A DNA stretch of 43,715 nucleotides from Euryarchaeota archaeon UBA171 (GTDB taxonomy: Archaea; Thermoplasmatota; Poseidoniia; Poseidoniales; Thalassarchaeaceae): NCBI GenBank assembly GCA_002497295.1, contig DANO01000037.1, positions 1 to 43,715 on the forward strand, given 5' to 3'. This document shows positions 1 to 8,322 of the stretch, one piece after another; the first letter of the stretch is position 1; every line of letters starts with the position of its first letter. The translations under genes were made by a program, and so were the position numbers. Below the pieces are notes generated by a model. It was not told the origin of the DNA and did no database searches. It saw only the letters and a list, made by a program, of their open reading frames with translations.

Positions 1-24
1 CGCTACCAACTACGCCACCCCGGC
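1..24 (-). tRNA. possible tRNA 5' end, cut by the window edge
   Basis: Read on the minus strand, the first 24 bases look like the 5' part of a tRNA. There is a 7-nt acceptor strand GCCGGGG, then TG, then a D-arm beginning GCGTAGTTGG that fits the A-box consensus; C11-G24, G12-C23 and U13-G22 can pair. The anticodon and 3' half lie outside the window, so the isoacceptor cannot be named. A competing plus-strand reading frame (bases 3-167) has no stop and would overlap it completely, so this is only a moderate-confidence call. Confidence 0.5.
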
Positions 25-188
25 TTGAACTGACCGGCGTAACCACCCCATTTGAGCATTACACTGCCGAACTACCGCTAGAAGGCCAACACCATTGGTC
101 ATCATATTCGAATTTCAATGTTCAATTAGAGCTCCATCGAGACTCTTCCGGAGGGCATGGTTGATGAACAACGAGTCGTGGCGGTTAC

Positions 189-1046
189 GTGGTTGACGTC
201 GACACGGCCCTGAAGGCGAGCGCCTATTCGGGCAAGAAGCGATCAAAGGAAGACGCTTCGAAGGAACGAGTCTCGAAGACGCTTGAGCCCTTCGACCCTG
301 CTGCTGCGTTCGAGAAGGAAAAAGCAGATGCATGGTCCATGTGGCTCGTGATTTCTCTTGCAGCCGCATTCGCACTGTTCCAGAGATATGTCATTCTTCC
401 ATCCATGGATGGTCCGGCACGATCGATATGGCTGCTACCTCTGTCGATAGCGTTCTTACTCCCCTCGATCCATCGACTCATTATCCCTTCCCGATTCTCA
501 GAACTCTACACCGGAGGGAACTGGTTTCGCGCGGGGATGCTCTTCCTATTCACGTGGCTGGCTGCATCTGTCGCGATGATCAACCCGCCAATGGGGGACA
601 TAGCCTCCCCAGAAGTCCCCGAAGGCCTCGGCATAGCCGCGAATGACGACGTCTCTGCTGTGGATATGACTGATGACGGGCTCATACTGTCTGTTGCGGA
701 TGACACCCCTGAAATCATTCTGGGATTCAGTGTTAGGGACAATTGGAGGCTCGATGACGTCCATCTGAACGCGACTATACAGAGATTCAACGATGAGGAG
801 ATAGTCCTGGCCGATTGGGATCTCGATAGCATCGAGGCATCGGCCGCATCGACACAATACGAGCTTGTATCTAACTGGTCAACCCCTGGCGAGCCATCTT
901 CAAAGGTCGATGATCTAGGGTTGGCATTCGAATTGGAAGGCCTCGAGGCAGGCATACACACGGTATCCATCAGACTTACTGAGGATGGGGACCCTTGGGA
1001 GAATACCTGGTCAAAGGTCTATACCCTGAATGTGCAGATCCAGTAG
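189..1046 (+). CDS. hypothetical membrane protein with three TM helices and an exported C-terminal domain
   Basis: I do not recognise a family. The 285-residue product has a charged, Lys/Glu-rich cytoplasmic N-terminus (residues 1-48). Three hydrophobic segments follow at about 49-67, 79-98 and 112-131. The acidic C-terminal half (about 140-285), with alternating hydrophobic residues, looks like a beta-sandwich exposed outside the cell. The start is the first available one after an in-frame stop at 165-167 and is a GTG; no convincing Shine-Dalgarno site precedes it, and the only nearby ATG lies within the first membrane helix. It ends 2 bp before the stop of the convergent rfcS gene. Membrane anchoring is well supported; function is unknown. 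Confidence 0.7.
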   Translation: MVDVDTALKASAYSGKKRSKEDASKERVSKTLEPFDPAAAFEKEKADAWSMWLVISLAAAFALFQRYVILPSMDGPARSIWLLPLSIAFLLPSIHRLIIPSRFSELYTGGNWFRAGMLFLFTWLAASVAMINPPMGDIASPEVPEGLGIAANDDVSAVDMTDDGLILSVADDTPEIILGFSVRDNWRLDDVHLNATIQRFNDEEIVLADWDLDSIEASAASTQYELVSNWSTPGEPSSKVDDLGLAFELEGLEAGIHTVSIRLTEDGDPWENTWSKVYTLNVQIQ

Positions 1047-1048
1047 CA

Positions 1049-2020
1049 TCAGGAATCTGACAGCAGAGTGCACGCTCGTGCAGTGAGGGCATCAAGTTGC
1101 AGGGCCTCGCCCCCTCCTTCTACCAATCGGAAATCTGCTTCAGCCATTGCCTCTGTGAGTGCGAGTTTATCCCGCTCGGTCAAGAAAGAGGCATCTCCGA
1201 GGCTTCTATGCAGTTGATTCACGACATCAGTGCCTGCCAGGCCGAATCGATCGATTATATCGTTGAGTTTCTGCCGAGCAGGCTGGAAACCCTCCTCTTT
1301 GCAACTGATCAAGAATGAGTGGAGATCTTCTGGAGGCGCTGTAGCAGTCGTCTCATAGACTAGATCCCGAGTTATCGAAGAGGAAAGAGAGGCTGCCACT
1401 TGCAAGGCCGTTATCGCTCTTCTTAGGTCTCCAAGAGCGACATGAACCACCGCTGTCGCCCCTTCGTCGCTGAGATCGAGCCCCTCCCTCTCAGAAACTT
1501 CCAGGATCATTTCCAGAATCTGATCCTCTGCAAGGGGTCTGAATCGGAATACAGCGCACCTCGATTGAATCGGTTCGATTATCTTCGAGGAATAATTGCA
1601 GGACAGTATGAACCGGCATGTGCCAGCATATTGCTCCATTATCCTTCTGAGTGCGCCCTGGGCATCCGCGGTAAGGGCATCCGCCTCATCCAGAAATATG
1701 AGCTTGAAAGGAACATTCTGATCAGGCGCCATCCTGGCGAATTCCTTTACCTTCTCTCGAACCGCCTTGAGCCCCCGCTCATCACTCGCATTCATCTCTA
1801 GCAGATTCCTGGAATAGATTCCCTTGTCATCGAATACATCCCTTGCAAGAGCAAGCGCAGCAGTGGTCTTGCCCGTGCCTGGCGGACCTGCAAAAAGCAG
1901 ATGCGGAAAGTCTCGCTGCGAGGCATATGCCTTCAGACGATCGACGATAGTGGCCTGCCCCTTCATCTCTGAAACCGAACGGGGTCTGTGACGCTCGACC
2001 CACATCTCAGTTGACGTCAT
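1049..2020 (-). CDS. rfcS: replication factor C small subunit (clamp loader ATPase)
   Basis: Small subunit of the archaeal clamp loader that opens PCNA and places it on primed DNA. The 323-residue AAA+ protein is of normal family length. It shows the N-terminal WVERHRPRS box, Walker A GPPGTGKT (45-52), Walker B FLDEADAL (DEAD at 111-114), sensor 1 CNYSSKI (141-147) and the RFC box SRC (153-155) that supplies the arginine finger. It lies 50 bp downstream of panB on the same strand. A TATA-like CATATG at 2052-2057 would place transcription about 8 nt before the ATG, so it may have its own promoter. The large RFC subunit is not in the window. Confidence 0.97.
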   Translation of the reverse strand: MTSTEMWVERHRPRSVSEMKGQATIVDRLKAYASQRDFPHLLFAGPPGTGKTTAALALARDVFDDKGIYSRNLLEMNASDERGLKAVREKVKEFARMAPDQNVPFKLIFLDEADALTADAQGALRRIMEQYAGTCRFILSCNYSSKIIEPIQSRCAVFRFRPLAEDQILEMILEVSEREGLDLSDEGATAVVHVALGDLRRAITALQVAASLSSSITRDLVYETTATAPPEDLHSFLISCKEEGFQPARQKLNDIIDRFGLAGTDVVNQLHRSLGDASFLTERDKLALTEAMAEADFRLVEGGGEALQLDALTARACTLLSDS

Positions 2021-2065
2021 GGTTACTCAATATCCTGCGAGCGTCCTTCAACATATGCTATTTTG

Positions 2066-2070
2066 AAAAA
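2066..2070 (-). terminator. possible oligo-T terminator after panB
   Basis: A run of five T residues on the minus strand follows the panB stop codon directly. Oligo-T runs are the usual intrinsic terminators in archaea. It is short, and no second run supports it, so confidence is low. Confidence 0.3.
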
Positions 2071-2886
2071 TTAGTATGATTCTTCCTCAGAAGGGAATGA
2101 ACCGGATCGAACATCACCGATATAGCCCCTTATAGCTGAGTCTATGGTCTCTTCAAGATCCGCGTATCTCCTCAGGAACCTAGGGCTGAACTCCTGCGTT
2201 ATTCCAAGCATGTCGTGAAGAACAAGCACCTGACCATCGCAGTCGGCACCTGCTCCTATGCCTATGGTAGGAATCGAAAGCGACGAACTCACCCTGGCCG
2301 CCAGTCTTGCCGGAATCTTCTCGAAAACGATGGAGAAGCAGCCAGCTTCTTCCAGCATCTTTGCATCATTCAGTAGACGTTCAGCCTCCTCCTCCTCTTT
2401 GGCCCGTACGCTGTATGTTCCGAATTTGTAGATTGACTGGGGTGTTAGGCCCAAATGCCCCATCACGGGTATCCCTGCATCGATGATCTTCCGGACCGAG
2501 GATAGAACCTCGCCCCCTCCCTCTAACTTGACAGCATGCCCCCCTGTCTCTTTCATGATTCGTATGGCGGATTTGAGAGCATTATTCGAATCGCTCTGAT
2601 ACGTCCCGAATGGCATGTCGACTACAACTAATGCTCTCTGGACCGCTCTAACGACGCTCTGCGCATGATATATCATCTGATCAAGAGTGATTGGGACAGT
2701 AGTCTCGTGGCCTGCCATCACATTGGAAGCCGAGTCACCTACCAGTATGACATCGATGCCCGTGGCATCAACCAATCGCGCTAATGAGAAGTCATAAGCG
2801 GTCAGCATAGCGATTTTTTCACCATTGACCTTCATTTCATGAAGGGTATTTGTCGTGACACGTTTTGCTCTGCTAGCAACGGACAT
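2071..2886 (-). CDS. panB: 3-methyl-2-oxobutanoate hydroxymethyltransferase (ketopantoate synthase)
   Basis: Adds a hydroxymethyl group from methylene-tetrahydrofolate to 2-oxoisovalerate to give ketopantoate, the first committed step toward pantoate and CoA. The 271-residue protein shows the metal- and substrate-binding motifs: LVGDSASNV with the metal-binding Asp, VVDMPFGTYQ, KLEGGGEV, MGHLGLTPQS and the PTIGIGAG segment near the active site. I chose the ATG at 2886 because an AGGTGG Shine-Dalgarno site lies just upstream and MSVASRAKRVTTNTL fits the family N-terminus. A longer frame reaching 2979 would run up to the tRNA-Phe gene and adds nothing conserved. The next enzyme, PanE, is encoded at 24.1 kb. 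Confidence 0.96.
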   Translation of the reverse strand: MSVASRAKRVTTNTLHEMKVNGEKIAMLTAYDFSLARLVDATGIDVILVGDSASNVMAGHETTVPITLDQMIYHAQSVVRAVQRALVVVDMPFGTYQSDSNNALKSAIRIMKETGGHAVKLEGGGEVLSSVRKIIDAGIPVMGHLGLTPQSIYKFGTYSVRAKEEEEAERLLNDAKMLEEAGCFSIVFEKIPARLAARVSSSLSIPTIGIGAGADCDGQVLVLHDMLGITQEFSPRFLRRYADLEETIDSAIRGYIGDVRSGSFPSEEESY

Positions 2887-2979
2887 GCATCCACCTAGGA
2901 TTACGCGTGGGCACCCTCTGACTTGAATGGCTCGCTCGGAAGACTTGATACTGGAACCGGGCTGCCGAATCATGCCCAT

Positions 2980-3055
2980 GGGACTGTAGCTCAGTTGGGA
3001 GAGCGCCGCACTGAAGATGCGGAGGCCGCTGGTTCAAGTCCGGCCAGTCCCACCA
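2980..3055 (+). tRNA. tRNA-Phe (anticodon GAA), CCA encoded
   Basis: A complete cloverleaf can be folded. Acceptor strands GGGACTG (2980-2986) and CAGTCCC (3045-3051) pair fully. The D-arm is GCTC/GAGC. The anticodon stem CCGCA/TGCGG encloses loop CTGAAGA with anticodon GAA. The T-arm GCTGG/CCGGC (3028-3044) has loop TTCAAGT. Discriminator A at 3052 is followed by an encoded CCA (3053-3055). There is no intron. The last base of CCA touches the stop codon of the convergent RNase PH gene at 3056. Confidence 0.98.
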
Positions 3056-3916
3056 TCAATCCAGACCTTCAAGCAGCGAAGCTTGGAGCTGATGCAGCTT
3101 CCCTATCCCTTCTACTGCTGCATTTAGTAGCGAATCCAACTCATCTCTTGTGTATGTAGCCTCCTCCCCGGTTCCTTGAACTTCTACGAAGGAACCCTCG
3201 CTCGTCATAACGACGTTCATGTCGACATCAGCATTCGAATCTAGGACGTAATCAAGATCCACTCGAACTCTGCCATCGACCATCCCCACGCTCAGGGCTG
3301 CAACGTCATTTGCCATGACTGTAGCCTCGTGATTAGTACGCTCTTCAGGGGTCAAATCCGGAGGCGTCCAACCATCCTTGAGATCTTGCTCACTGCCCCT
3401 CAGGTCGATCGGAAGGCAGCGTCCTGACGCAATTAGTCGACGTATCGCCAGCCTCAATGCAATGTTCCCAGCAGTGATCGATGCGCATCTCGTACCGCCA
3501 TCGGCATTGAGGATCTCACAGTCAACAGTCATGGAAATAGGTCCGAGTGCCTCCAAATCGATAGCTCCTCTGAGCGATCGAGCCACTAGACGCTCAATTT
3601 CATGCGTCCTTCCCTTTGCACCATTACGCTCCCTTCTGAAACGTGTATTCGTCGAACCGGGCAGAAGAGAGTACTCGGCATGTATCCACCCTCTGGTTGC
3701 ATTTCTTGGAAACCATCTTGGGAGCCCCTTGTCCGCTGTAACTGTGGCTAAGACCATCGTCTCGCCCTGTTTGTAGAGAATCGAAGAAAGAGCATTCGGC
3801 GTGAAATCAAATTCCACTGTTATCTCGCGCATTTCCTTATGCGCTCTTCCATCTTCCTTTCCGCCCGACTTCATCTTCGCCATGAGGCATCTTTCGGCCG
3901 GAGTGCCATCAATCAT
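3056..3916 (-). CDS. rph: bacterial-type ribonuclease PH
   Basis: Phosphorolytic 3'-to-5' exoribonuclease that trims tRNA and other RNA 3' ends. It matches bacterial RNase PH rather than archaeal exosome Rrp41. It has GWIHAEYSLLPGST, GRTHEIERLVARSLR, VDCEILNADGGTRCASITAG (phosphate-binding Arg), VDLDYVLDSNADVDMNVVM (the two acidic active-site residues) and FVEVQGTGEEATYTRDEL. About 25 extra residues lie between the SITAG helix and the VAALSVG strand, giving 286 residues against about 240. The ATG at 3916 overlaps the mogA stop by 4 bp (ATGA), suggesting translational coupling; a second ATG at 3883 is possible. Its stop codon abuts tRNA-Phe. Confidence 0.93.
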   Translation of the reverse strand: MIDGTPAERCLMAKMKSGGKEDGRAHKEMREITVEFDFTPNALSSILYKQGETMVLATVTADKGLPRWFPRNATRGWIHAEYSLLPGSTNTRFRRERNGAKGRTHEIERLVARSLRGAIDLEALGPISMTVDCEILNADGGTRCASITAGNIALRLAIRRLIASGRCLPIDLRGSEQDLKDGWTPPDLTPEERTNHEATVMANDVAALSVGMVDGRVRVDLDYVLDSNADVDMNVVMTSEGSFVEVQGTGEEATYTRDELDSLLNAAVEGIGKLHQLQASLLEGLD

Positions 3917-4464
3917 TCCCTTCTGGCGTGAGGTGGGCGATACACGTCCATCTTGTCTTTGAATGTGGAAATATAGGGCCCTCCGATTAGGTCTATGCAG
4001 TAAGGGATGGTCGGGAAAAGATCCCCAAGAGTCTCTCTTATCGATTTAGGAGAACCTGGGAGATTGATGATTAGTGTGGTCCCACGGACTCCTCCGAGCT
4101 GTCTGGAAAGTATGGCGGTGGGAACATACTTCATGGATATCGAACGCATCTTCTCCCCGAATCCGGGAAGAATTCTGTCACAGACAGATTCAGTCGCCTC
4201 CGGAGTGATATCCCGAGGAGCAGGCCCCGTACCGCCGGTTGTAATGACGAGGCAACATCCAACGTGATCGCTGAGCTCCACAAGCGCATTCGCAATATCC
4301 TCCTCTTCATCCGGCACGAGTCGTCGATGAATTTCAAATGGAGTCGACATAACCTCATTCAGAAAGTCTTCTATCTCCGGCCCACTGAGATCTTCATAAT
4401 CTCCAGAAGAGGCTCTATCGGAGGCCGTCAGAACCCCTATCCTTGCCGGCTCGGAGGAATCCAT
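3913..4464 (-). CDS. mogA: MogA-type molybdopterin adenylyltransferase
   Basis: Adenylylates molybdopterin before metal insertion in molybdenum or tungsten cofactor synthesis. The 183-residue protein aligns end to end with bacterial MogA: IGVLTASDRASSG, TPFEIHRRLVPDE, the signature TTGGTGPAPRDITPEAT, PGFGEKMR, VPTAILSRQLGGVRG, INLPGSPKSIRETL and a C-terminal RPPHARRE. The start at ATG 4464 matches the bacterial N-terminus; a longer frame opening with TTG at 4515 was discarded. It is first of a two-gene unit with rph. A TATA-like stretch (minus TTGTATTTTG, 4505-4514) about 45 bp upstream may be the promoter. No other cofactor genes are in the window. Confidence 0.94.
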   Translation of the reverse strand: MDSSEPARIGVLTASDRASSGDYEDLSGPEIEDFLNEVMSTPFEIHRRLVPDEEEDIANALVELSDHVGCCLVITTGGTGPAPRDITPEATESVCDRILPGFGEKMRSISMKYVPTAILSRQLGGVRGTTLIINLPGSPKSIRETLGDLFPTIPYCIDLIGGPYISTFKDKMDVYRPPHARRE

Positions 4465-4625
4465 GTTTGGGCAGGAGACAGTTAACTGAAATAAACGGCC
4501 CCCTTCAAAATACAAATTTCATCGGCTATGTTCAAGAACCGCCTTTCAAGATTAGAAAGTCCGAGGCGAGGAAGTGTCGAGTCTGCCCCATCCTGCACAG
4601 GTTTCCCCTCTTCATACGACCCAAT

Positions 4626-4641
4626 CCGGAGGATTCTCCGG
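4626..4641. other. small perfect hairpin in the mogA/RPA intergenic region
   Basis: CCGGAG and CTCCGG, six paired bases, enclose a GATT loop. It lies in the 233-bp gap between the divergent mogA and RPA genes, about 57 bp before the RPA start. It could be a leader hairpin or a protein site, or chance. I recognise no known RNA gene in the rest of this gap. Confidence 0.3.
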
Positions 4642-4697
4642 TCCGTCGAATAGATTCAGCAGACTCGATGCTGAAATCTCGGCGGAAATGTGATTGA

Positions 4698-6383
4698 ATG
4701 AGTGAAGATAAGTACGATACTGAAGTGAGGTTGGTCCTTCAGGAATGCAAAGATGCAAATCCTGAGGAAGTAGCAAAAGAGTTTGAAAGATACGAAAATG
4801 AGTTCCTCATACCTCCGAGGGACGCACTTCGCTCAGTCGTCAGGAAGTTCATGGAACCCGGCTCGGACGCAGATAAGACCGTTCGGGCACCGGCTCCATC
4901 AGTCAAGAAAGCGTCAAAATTCTCAGAACTCGGTTCCGATGATCGAAATGTTACGATCGAGGTCCTAGTGGTATCCTACAATTCAAGGGCCCAGCAGGTG
5001 AGAGGGGAAGAACGTCAGATAGGATTTGGCTTCATCGAGGATTCTCCATGGGACGGCGAGCGTCAGCGATGGGAATTCAAGGACTGGGGAAACAAATCTC
5101 AGGATCTAGCAGCCGGTTCAGTCGTACGTCTTGATGGTGTATCTGTCAATGAGTGGAATGACAAGAAATCGATCAATATCAATCAGACCTCAAGAGTCTC
5201 GGTACTCAAGGAAGGAGGGGCGCCAACTCTTGCCCCCACCAATGAACCAGTAACCATAGAGGATGCTTCACGGGGCGAAGGAACAGTCGCAATCGTGGCA
5301 CGTGTACTTGCTGTCCGTCCCGATCAAATCGTTCGAAGAGACGGTTCGGGAAGCATAGATGTGATGCGAGGTAGGCTGGGAGATCAAACCGGGACCATTG
5401 GCTTCCTCTCATGGAAGGCGCTGGATATCTCCGAGGGCGATCTCGTTAAGATTGAGAATGCACAGGTCAAGAGATTCCGAGATACCCCTGAAATCAATAT
5501 TGGCGATTTCACGAAAATAGAGCCGTATCACGATGGCGCATTCCCCGAAGCAGAAATCCTCCAAGCAAACTCGACTTGTACCATAAAAGACCTCAGGGAT
5601 GGTATGAGGGATGTTGAAGTCACACTCCAGGTTGTCGACTGGAACTCCCGATCGTACACCAGGAAAACTGGTGAAGAAGGAGTAATCCATAGTGGAGAAG
5701 TACAGGATCCAAGCGGAAAGTGCCGTCTTACGTCATGGGTAGAAATGGAACTTGAGGCCGGGTCATTCATCCGCATCCAGCGTGCAAGAGTACAGGCGTG
5801 GCAAGGTTCGCCAGACCTAGTAATCGACCAAGCCGAGCAGATAGAGATTCTATCAGAAGCTCCATTCGGACCGATAGATGCCTCAAATCACTGGGTTGAG
5901 GAGAATCTCGACAACCTCACATCAGGTGGCTCAAGGAGGAGCATAAGCACGACTGGGAGGATAGTATCCTTGCGGTCGGGATCAGGTATTATCTTGAGAT
6001 GCACTCAGGAAGGATGTAGGCGAGTACTGAGGGACGGTGTCTGCGGAATACATGGTGAAGACGCTGGTGAAGAGGACCTGAGGATGATGATGGTCTTGGA
6101 CTCAGGCGTATCTAATGCATCACTTATCGTGTCACGCGCTCCCACTGAGGCACTGATCGAAATGACTCTCGATGATGTCAGAAAAGATGTCTCTTCGAAC
6201 GGGAAAGAGGCATTTCACACTTCAATGAAGGATAGATTCCTTGGCCAGCGTGTGAGCGTTAAGGGGAGATCGATCAACGATGATCAAGGCTGTATGATTG
6301 TCGCTGAAGAACTGAATGTCATGGAAGCAGACCCCGAACGGATTGCAAATGCTGCAATCGATCGATGGGGGGTGGTCCTTTGA
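4698..6383 (+). CDS. rpa: replication protein A, multi-OB-fold single-stranded DNA-binding protein
   Basis: Coats single-stranded DNA during replication, repair and recombination. The 561-residue protein has a short helical N-terminus, then OB folds at about 85-170, 195-275 and 300-385, with recurrent 'VxDW', 'DxxG' and 'LxxGxxVRL' strand patterns. A fourth C-terminal OB region (about 415-540) carries a zinc-finger motif with ligands C435, C440, C449 and H452, as in euryarchaeal RPAs. The ATG at 4698 immediately follows an upstream TGA; there is no strong Shine-Dalgarno site close by. The RPA-associated protein gene follows after 2 bp, a conserved archaeal arrangement. Confidence 0.93.
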   Translation: MSEDKYDTEVRLVLQECKDANPEEVAKEFERYENEFLIPPRDALRSVVRKFMEPGSDADKTVRAPAPSVKKASKFSELGSDDRNVTIEVLVVSYNSRAQQVRGEERQIGFGFIEDSPWDGERQRWEFKDWGNKSQDLAAGSVVRLDGVSVNEWNDKKSININQTSRVSVLKEGGAPTLAPTNEPVTIEDASRGEGTVAIVARVLAVRPDQIVRRDGSGSIDVMRGRLGDQTGTIGFLSWKALDISEGDLVKIENAQVKRFRDTPEINIGDFTKIEPYHDGAFPEAEILQANSTCTIKDLRDGMRDVEVTLQVVDWNSRSYTRKTGEEGVIHSGEVQDPSGKCRLTSWVEMELEAGSFIRIQRARVQAWQGSPDLVIDQAEQIEILSEAPFGPIDASNHWVEENLDNLTSGGSRRSISTTGRIVSLRSGSGIILRCTQEGCRRVLRDGVCGIHGEDAGEEDLRMMMVLDSGVSNASLIVSRAPTEALIEMTLDDVRKDVSSNGKEAFHTSMKDRFLGQRVSVKGRSINDDQGCMIVAEELNVMEADPERIANAAIDRWGVVL

Positions 6384-6385
6384 CA

Positions 6386-7342
6386 ATGTCCGGCACAATG
6401 CGAGTGGGTAGACAGACCGCGATCCGAGTCTTCGCACACGAGTATCAGGATGCAAGCCTCCCGGACCAGGGCTCAGGCGAGTATGATCCTGGATTCATGG
6501 TTACGAGACTCGGAGCCAAGGTAAATCGGGCACTTATCTGTGGCTTGATCGATAGCTCGGAGAAGAGAGAGAGCGATAGCGGTCAGAGCTACAGATTCAA
6601 TTTGAGGGACGTTACAGGCATCCATAGGGTAGAAGTCTCGCCATTCAATCCGGAGCTACACCCGGAAGCAGAAGAGATTCATGCGAGCTTTGAGCGAGGA
6701 GATAGATTCCTCATGATGGTCGTTGCAAAGCAGAGATCGTTCCAAACTGAAGACGGAGGGGTATTCACATCATACAATGCGCAGGAGATGACGGTTATCG
6801 ATAGGCCCAGGTATGCTGAATGGCTAGCAGAAACCGCTGACGCAACTCTTCGCAGGATAAATGCGCACGAACTTGCTATGGCGGCAGAGCAGAGTATGGC
6901 GGGATTCAAATCTGCGGGAGTGCCGGAAGATCTGATCGATGGAATGCTTCTTTCCAGGGCACATTACCCGCCTTTCGAGACTGAGGTGTATATGCTGGAC
7001 GTCCTTCAAGCTTTGAATGCAGCATTGGGAAGATCCGTGGAGATTGTAAAGCCTGAATCAGCAGCCGAATCAGAATCTGATTCTGCAGTCCGCGACCGAC
7101 CTGTGGAATCTCCCTCTCCAGCAACAAGCGATATGTCCGTCGAAGAGGTTGTAGTTGCGACTATCGCAGCAGGCGACCGCGGAGAGGGCGTTGATTACGA
7201 TGCTATTGTCAGAGAATGTAGCGTTCACGGCCACTCGAGGGAGGAAGCAGAAGATGCAATAGACTCTCTGAGGGCTGATGGCGGCCAAATCTCGGAACAT
7301 CGCTTCGGATGGTTTAGGCTCATTCAGAGCGACTCTTCTTGA
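6386..7342 (+). CDS. RPA-associated protein (COG3390-like OB-fold protein)
   Basis: Partner gene commonly found next to RPA in euryarchaea; in haloarchaea such proteins associate with RPA in DNA repair. The 318-residue product opens with 'RQTAIRVFAHEYQDASL' and an OB-fold region (about 15-140) containing 'FMVTRLGAKVNRALICGLID'. A helical middle follows, then an acidic Ser/Pro linker (about 220-255) and a C-terminal winged-helix-like segment ending GQISEHRFGWFRLI. I chose ATG 6386 because GGTGG (6371-6375) lies about 10 nt upstream; an earlier in-frame start at 6365 would overlap RPA. The 3' end overlaps the convergent SAP-repeat gene by 23 bp. Confidence 0.87.
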   Translation: MSGTMRVGRQTAIRVFAHEYQDASLPDQGSGEYDPGFMVTRLGAKVNRALICGLIDSSEKRESDSGQSYRFNLRDVTGIHRVEVSPFNPELHPEAEEIHASFERGDRFLMMVVAKQRSFQTEDGGVFTSYNAQEMTVIDRPRYAEWLAETADATLRRINAHELAMAAEQSMAGFKSAGVPEDLIDGMLLSRAHYPPFETEVYMLDVLQALNAALGRSVEIVKPESAAESESDSAVRDRPVESPSPATSDMSVEEVVVATIAAGDRGEGVDYDAIVRECSVHGHSREEAEDAIDSLRADGGQISEHRFGWFRLIQSDSS

Positions 7343-8261
7343 TCGCTGACGCCAGATCTTCAATACCGCGACTATCGAATCTGTACCTCAGCGATTCCAC
7401 GTTGATGCCTTCGAGTATCTCGTCAGACTCACCGACCCAGCACTCAGCGATCCTGGAAGCCGCTAGGTGTATGTCTCTACGAGCCCTTTCTGAAGATATC
7501 TTGAGACCTCGAACACTCATCATTGAGATTAGGAGTGCGGTCGAGGATTGGTCCCATTTCGGACCCCTTACCAGGCCCACGGTTCCAACCATCCTTCCAA
7601 ACCTCCCTGGGTCTGATGAGAGGTTTTGAAGAACTCTCGAATCCTGAGAATCTGAATTCTCCAAACCGCGCGATAGAAGATCAGAGACGTCTTCAAGAGA
7701 GGCTATGTCAGGCACTCTGACCCCAATCTTAGGGCCATCCCCCGATGCTCTGACCTTAGTCGTCTCAAGCTTGGGACCCCCCAGTAGCCCATTTCTCCGG
7801 AGACTCCTTTTGATGTGCCCCCATGCTCTTCGCTGACTCGCGAGAACTCCTGCTACGTGCCCCATCAATACAGTACGAGGCCCATTTGCAGGAATCTCCA
7901 GATTTCTGCATAGGTCAACCAGTTTCTGACGCTCCATGGTGGCAAGAGACTCCACAGTAAGGCGATTTGCATCCTGTGTAACATGGAGCCATATTCTCTG
8001 CCTCCTCTCTTTGTGGGAGCCCGATGCCTTGACTCCAAAGATCCTCAGAAGATCCCCCAATTCTCGATTGCTAAACGACTGTATTCCTTCCCAGGAGAGA
8101 TCGAGGTCAGATAGGACGTGATGACGAATCAAAGATGCTCGCAGCACTTCGACAGAACCCCTCTTTGAGATTCCTTCATGGTCTGCATTTTCTCTTAGAC
8201 CACGAAGGTCAGATCGATAGAGGCGATCGAGAACAAGAGGGTCTACCTCCGGAATCGCCAT
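7320..8261 (-). CDS. hypothetical protein with three SAP-like helical motifs
   Basis: No firm family assignment. The 313-residue protein has three consecutive segments resembling the SAP helix-extended-helix motif: DLRGLRENADHEGISKRGSVEVLRASL, LGDLLRIFGVKASGSHKERRQRI and KLVDLCRNLEIPANGPRTVLMGHV. SAP motifs usually bind DNA or RNA. A basic patch (RRAWGHIKRSLRRNG) follows, and then a helical C-terminal half with no recognised domain. I preferred ATG 8261 over an in-frame GTG at 8273. Position next to RPA suggests, but does not prove, a nucleic-acid role. The 3' end overlaps the RPA-partner gene by 23 bp in convergent orientation. Confidence 0.7.
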   Translation of the reverse strand: MAIPEVDPLVLDRLYRSDLRGLRENADHEGISKRGSVEVLRASLIRHHVLSDLDLSWEGIQSFSNRELGDLLRIFGVKASGSHKERRQRIWLHVTQDANRLTVESLATMERQKLVDLCRNLEIPANGPRTVLMGHVAGVLASQRRAWGHIKRSLRRNGLLGGPKLETTKVRASGDGPKIGVRVPDIASLEDVSDLLSRGLENSDSQDSRVLQNLSSDPGRFGRMVGTVGLVRGPKWDQSSTALLISMMSVRGLKISSERARRDIHLAASRIAECWVGESDEILEGINVESLRYRFDSRGIEDLASAIKKSRSE

Positions 8262-8322
8262 GCCCTCGCGCACGAGTATCGGCGGATATCGATTCCGACT
8301 CTCATGTCCTGTAGGGCACTAA

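Noticed and set aside
25..90. Minus-strand sequence that looks like another tRNA (TTCAAGC, CTCAAAT loop).
   Set aside because: The anticodon and T stems do not pair, so no cloverleaf forms.
3..167. Stop-free plus-strand frame at the left edge ending in TGA at 165-167, possibly the end of a gene.
   Set aside because: Only 54 codons, no codon bias (about 41 percent G or C in third positions), many His, no recognisable motif, and it fully overlaps the tRNA-like sequence at 1-24. It remains a possible alternative.
4443..4697. Open frame of 84 codons ending directly before RPA.
   Set aside because: It overlaps mogA, has no ribosome site and no family resemblance; composition looks like noncoding sequence.
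6258..6264. Isolated GCGTTAA matches inside rpa and near 11512 as further origin repeats.
   Set aside because: Single copies of a 7-mer are expected by chance in a window of this size; only the cluster at 33.7 kb is ordered.
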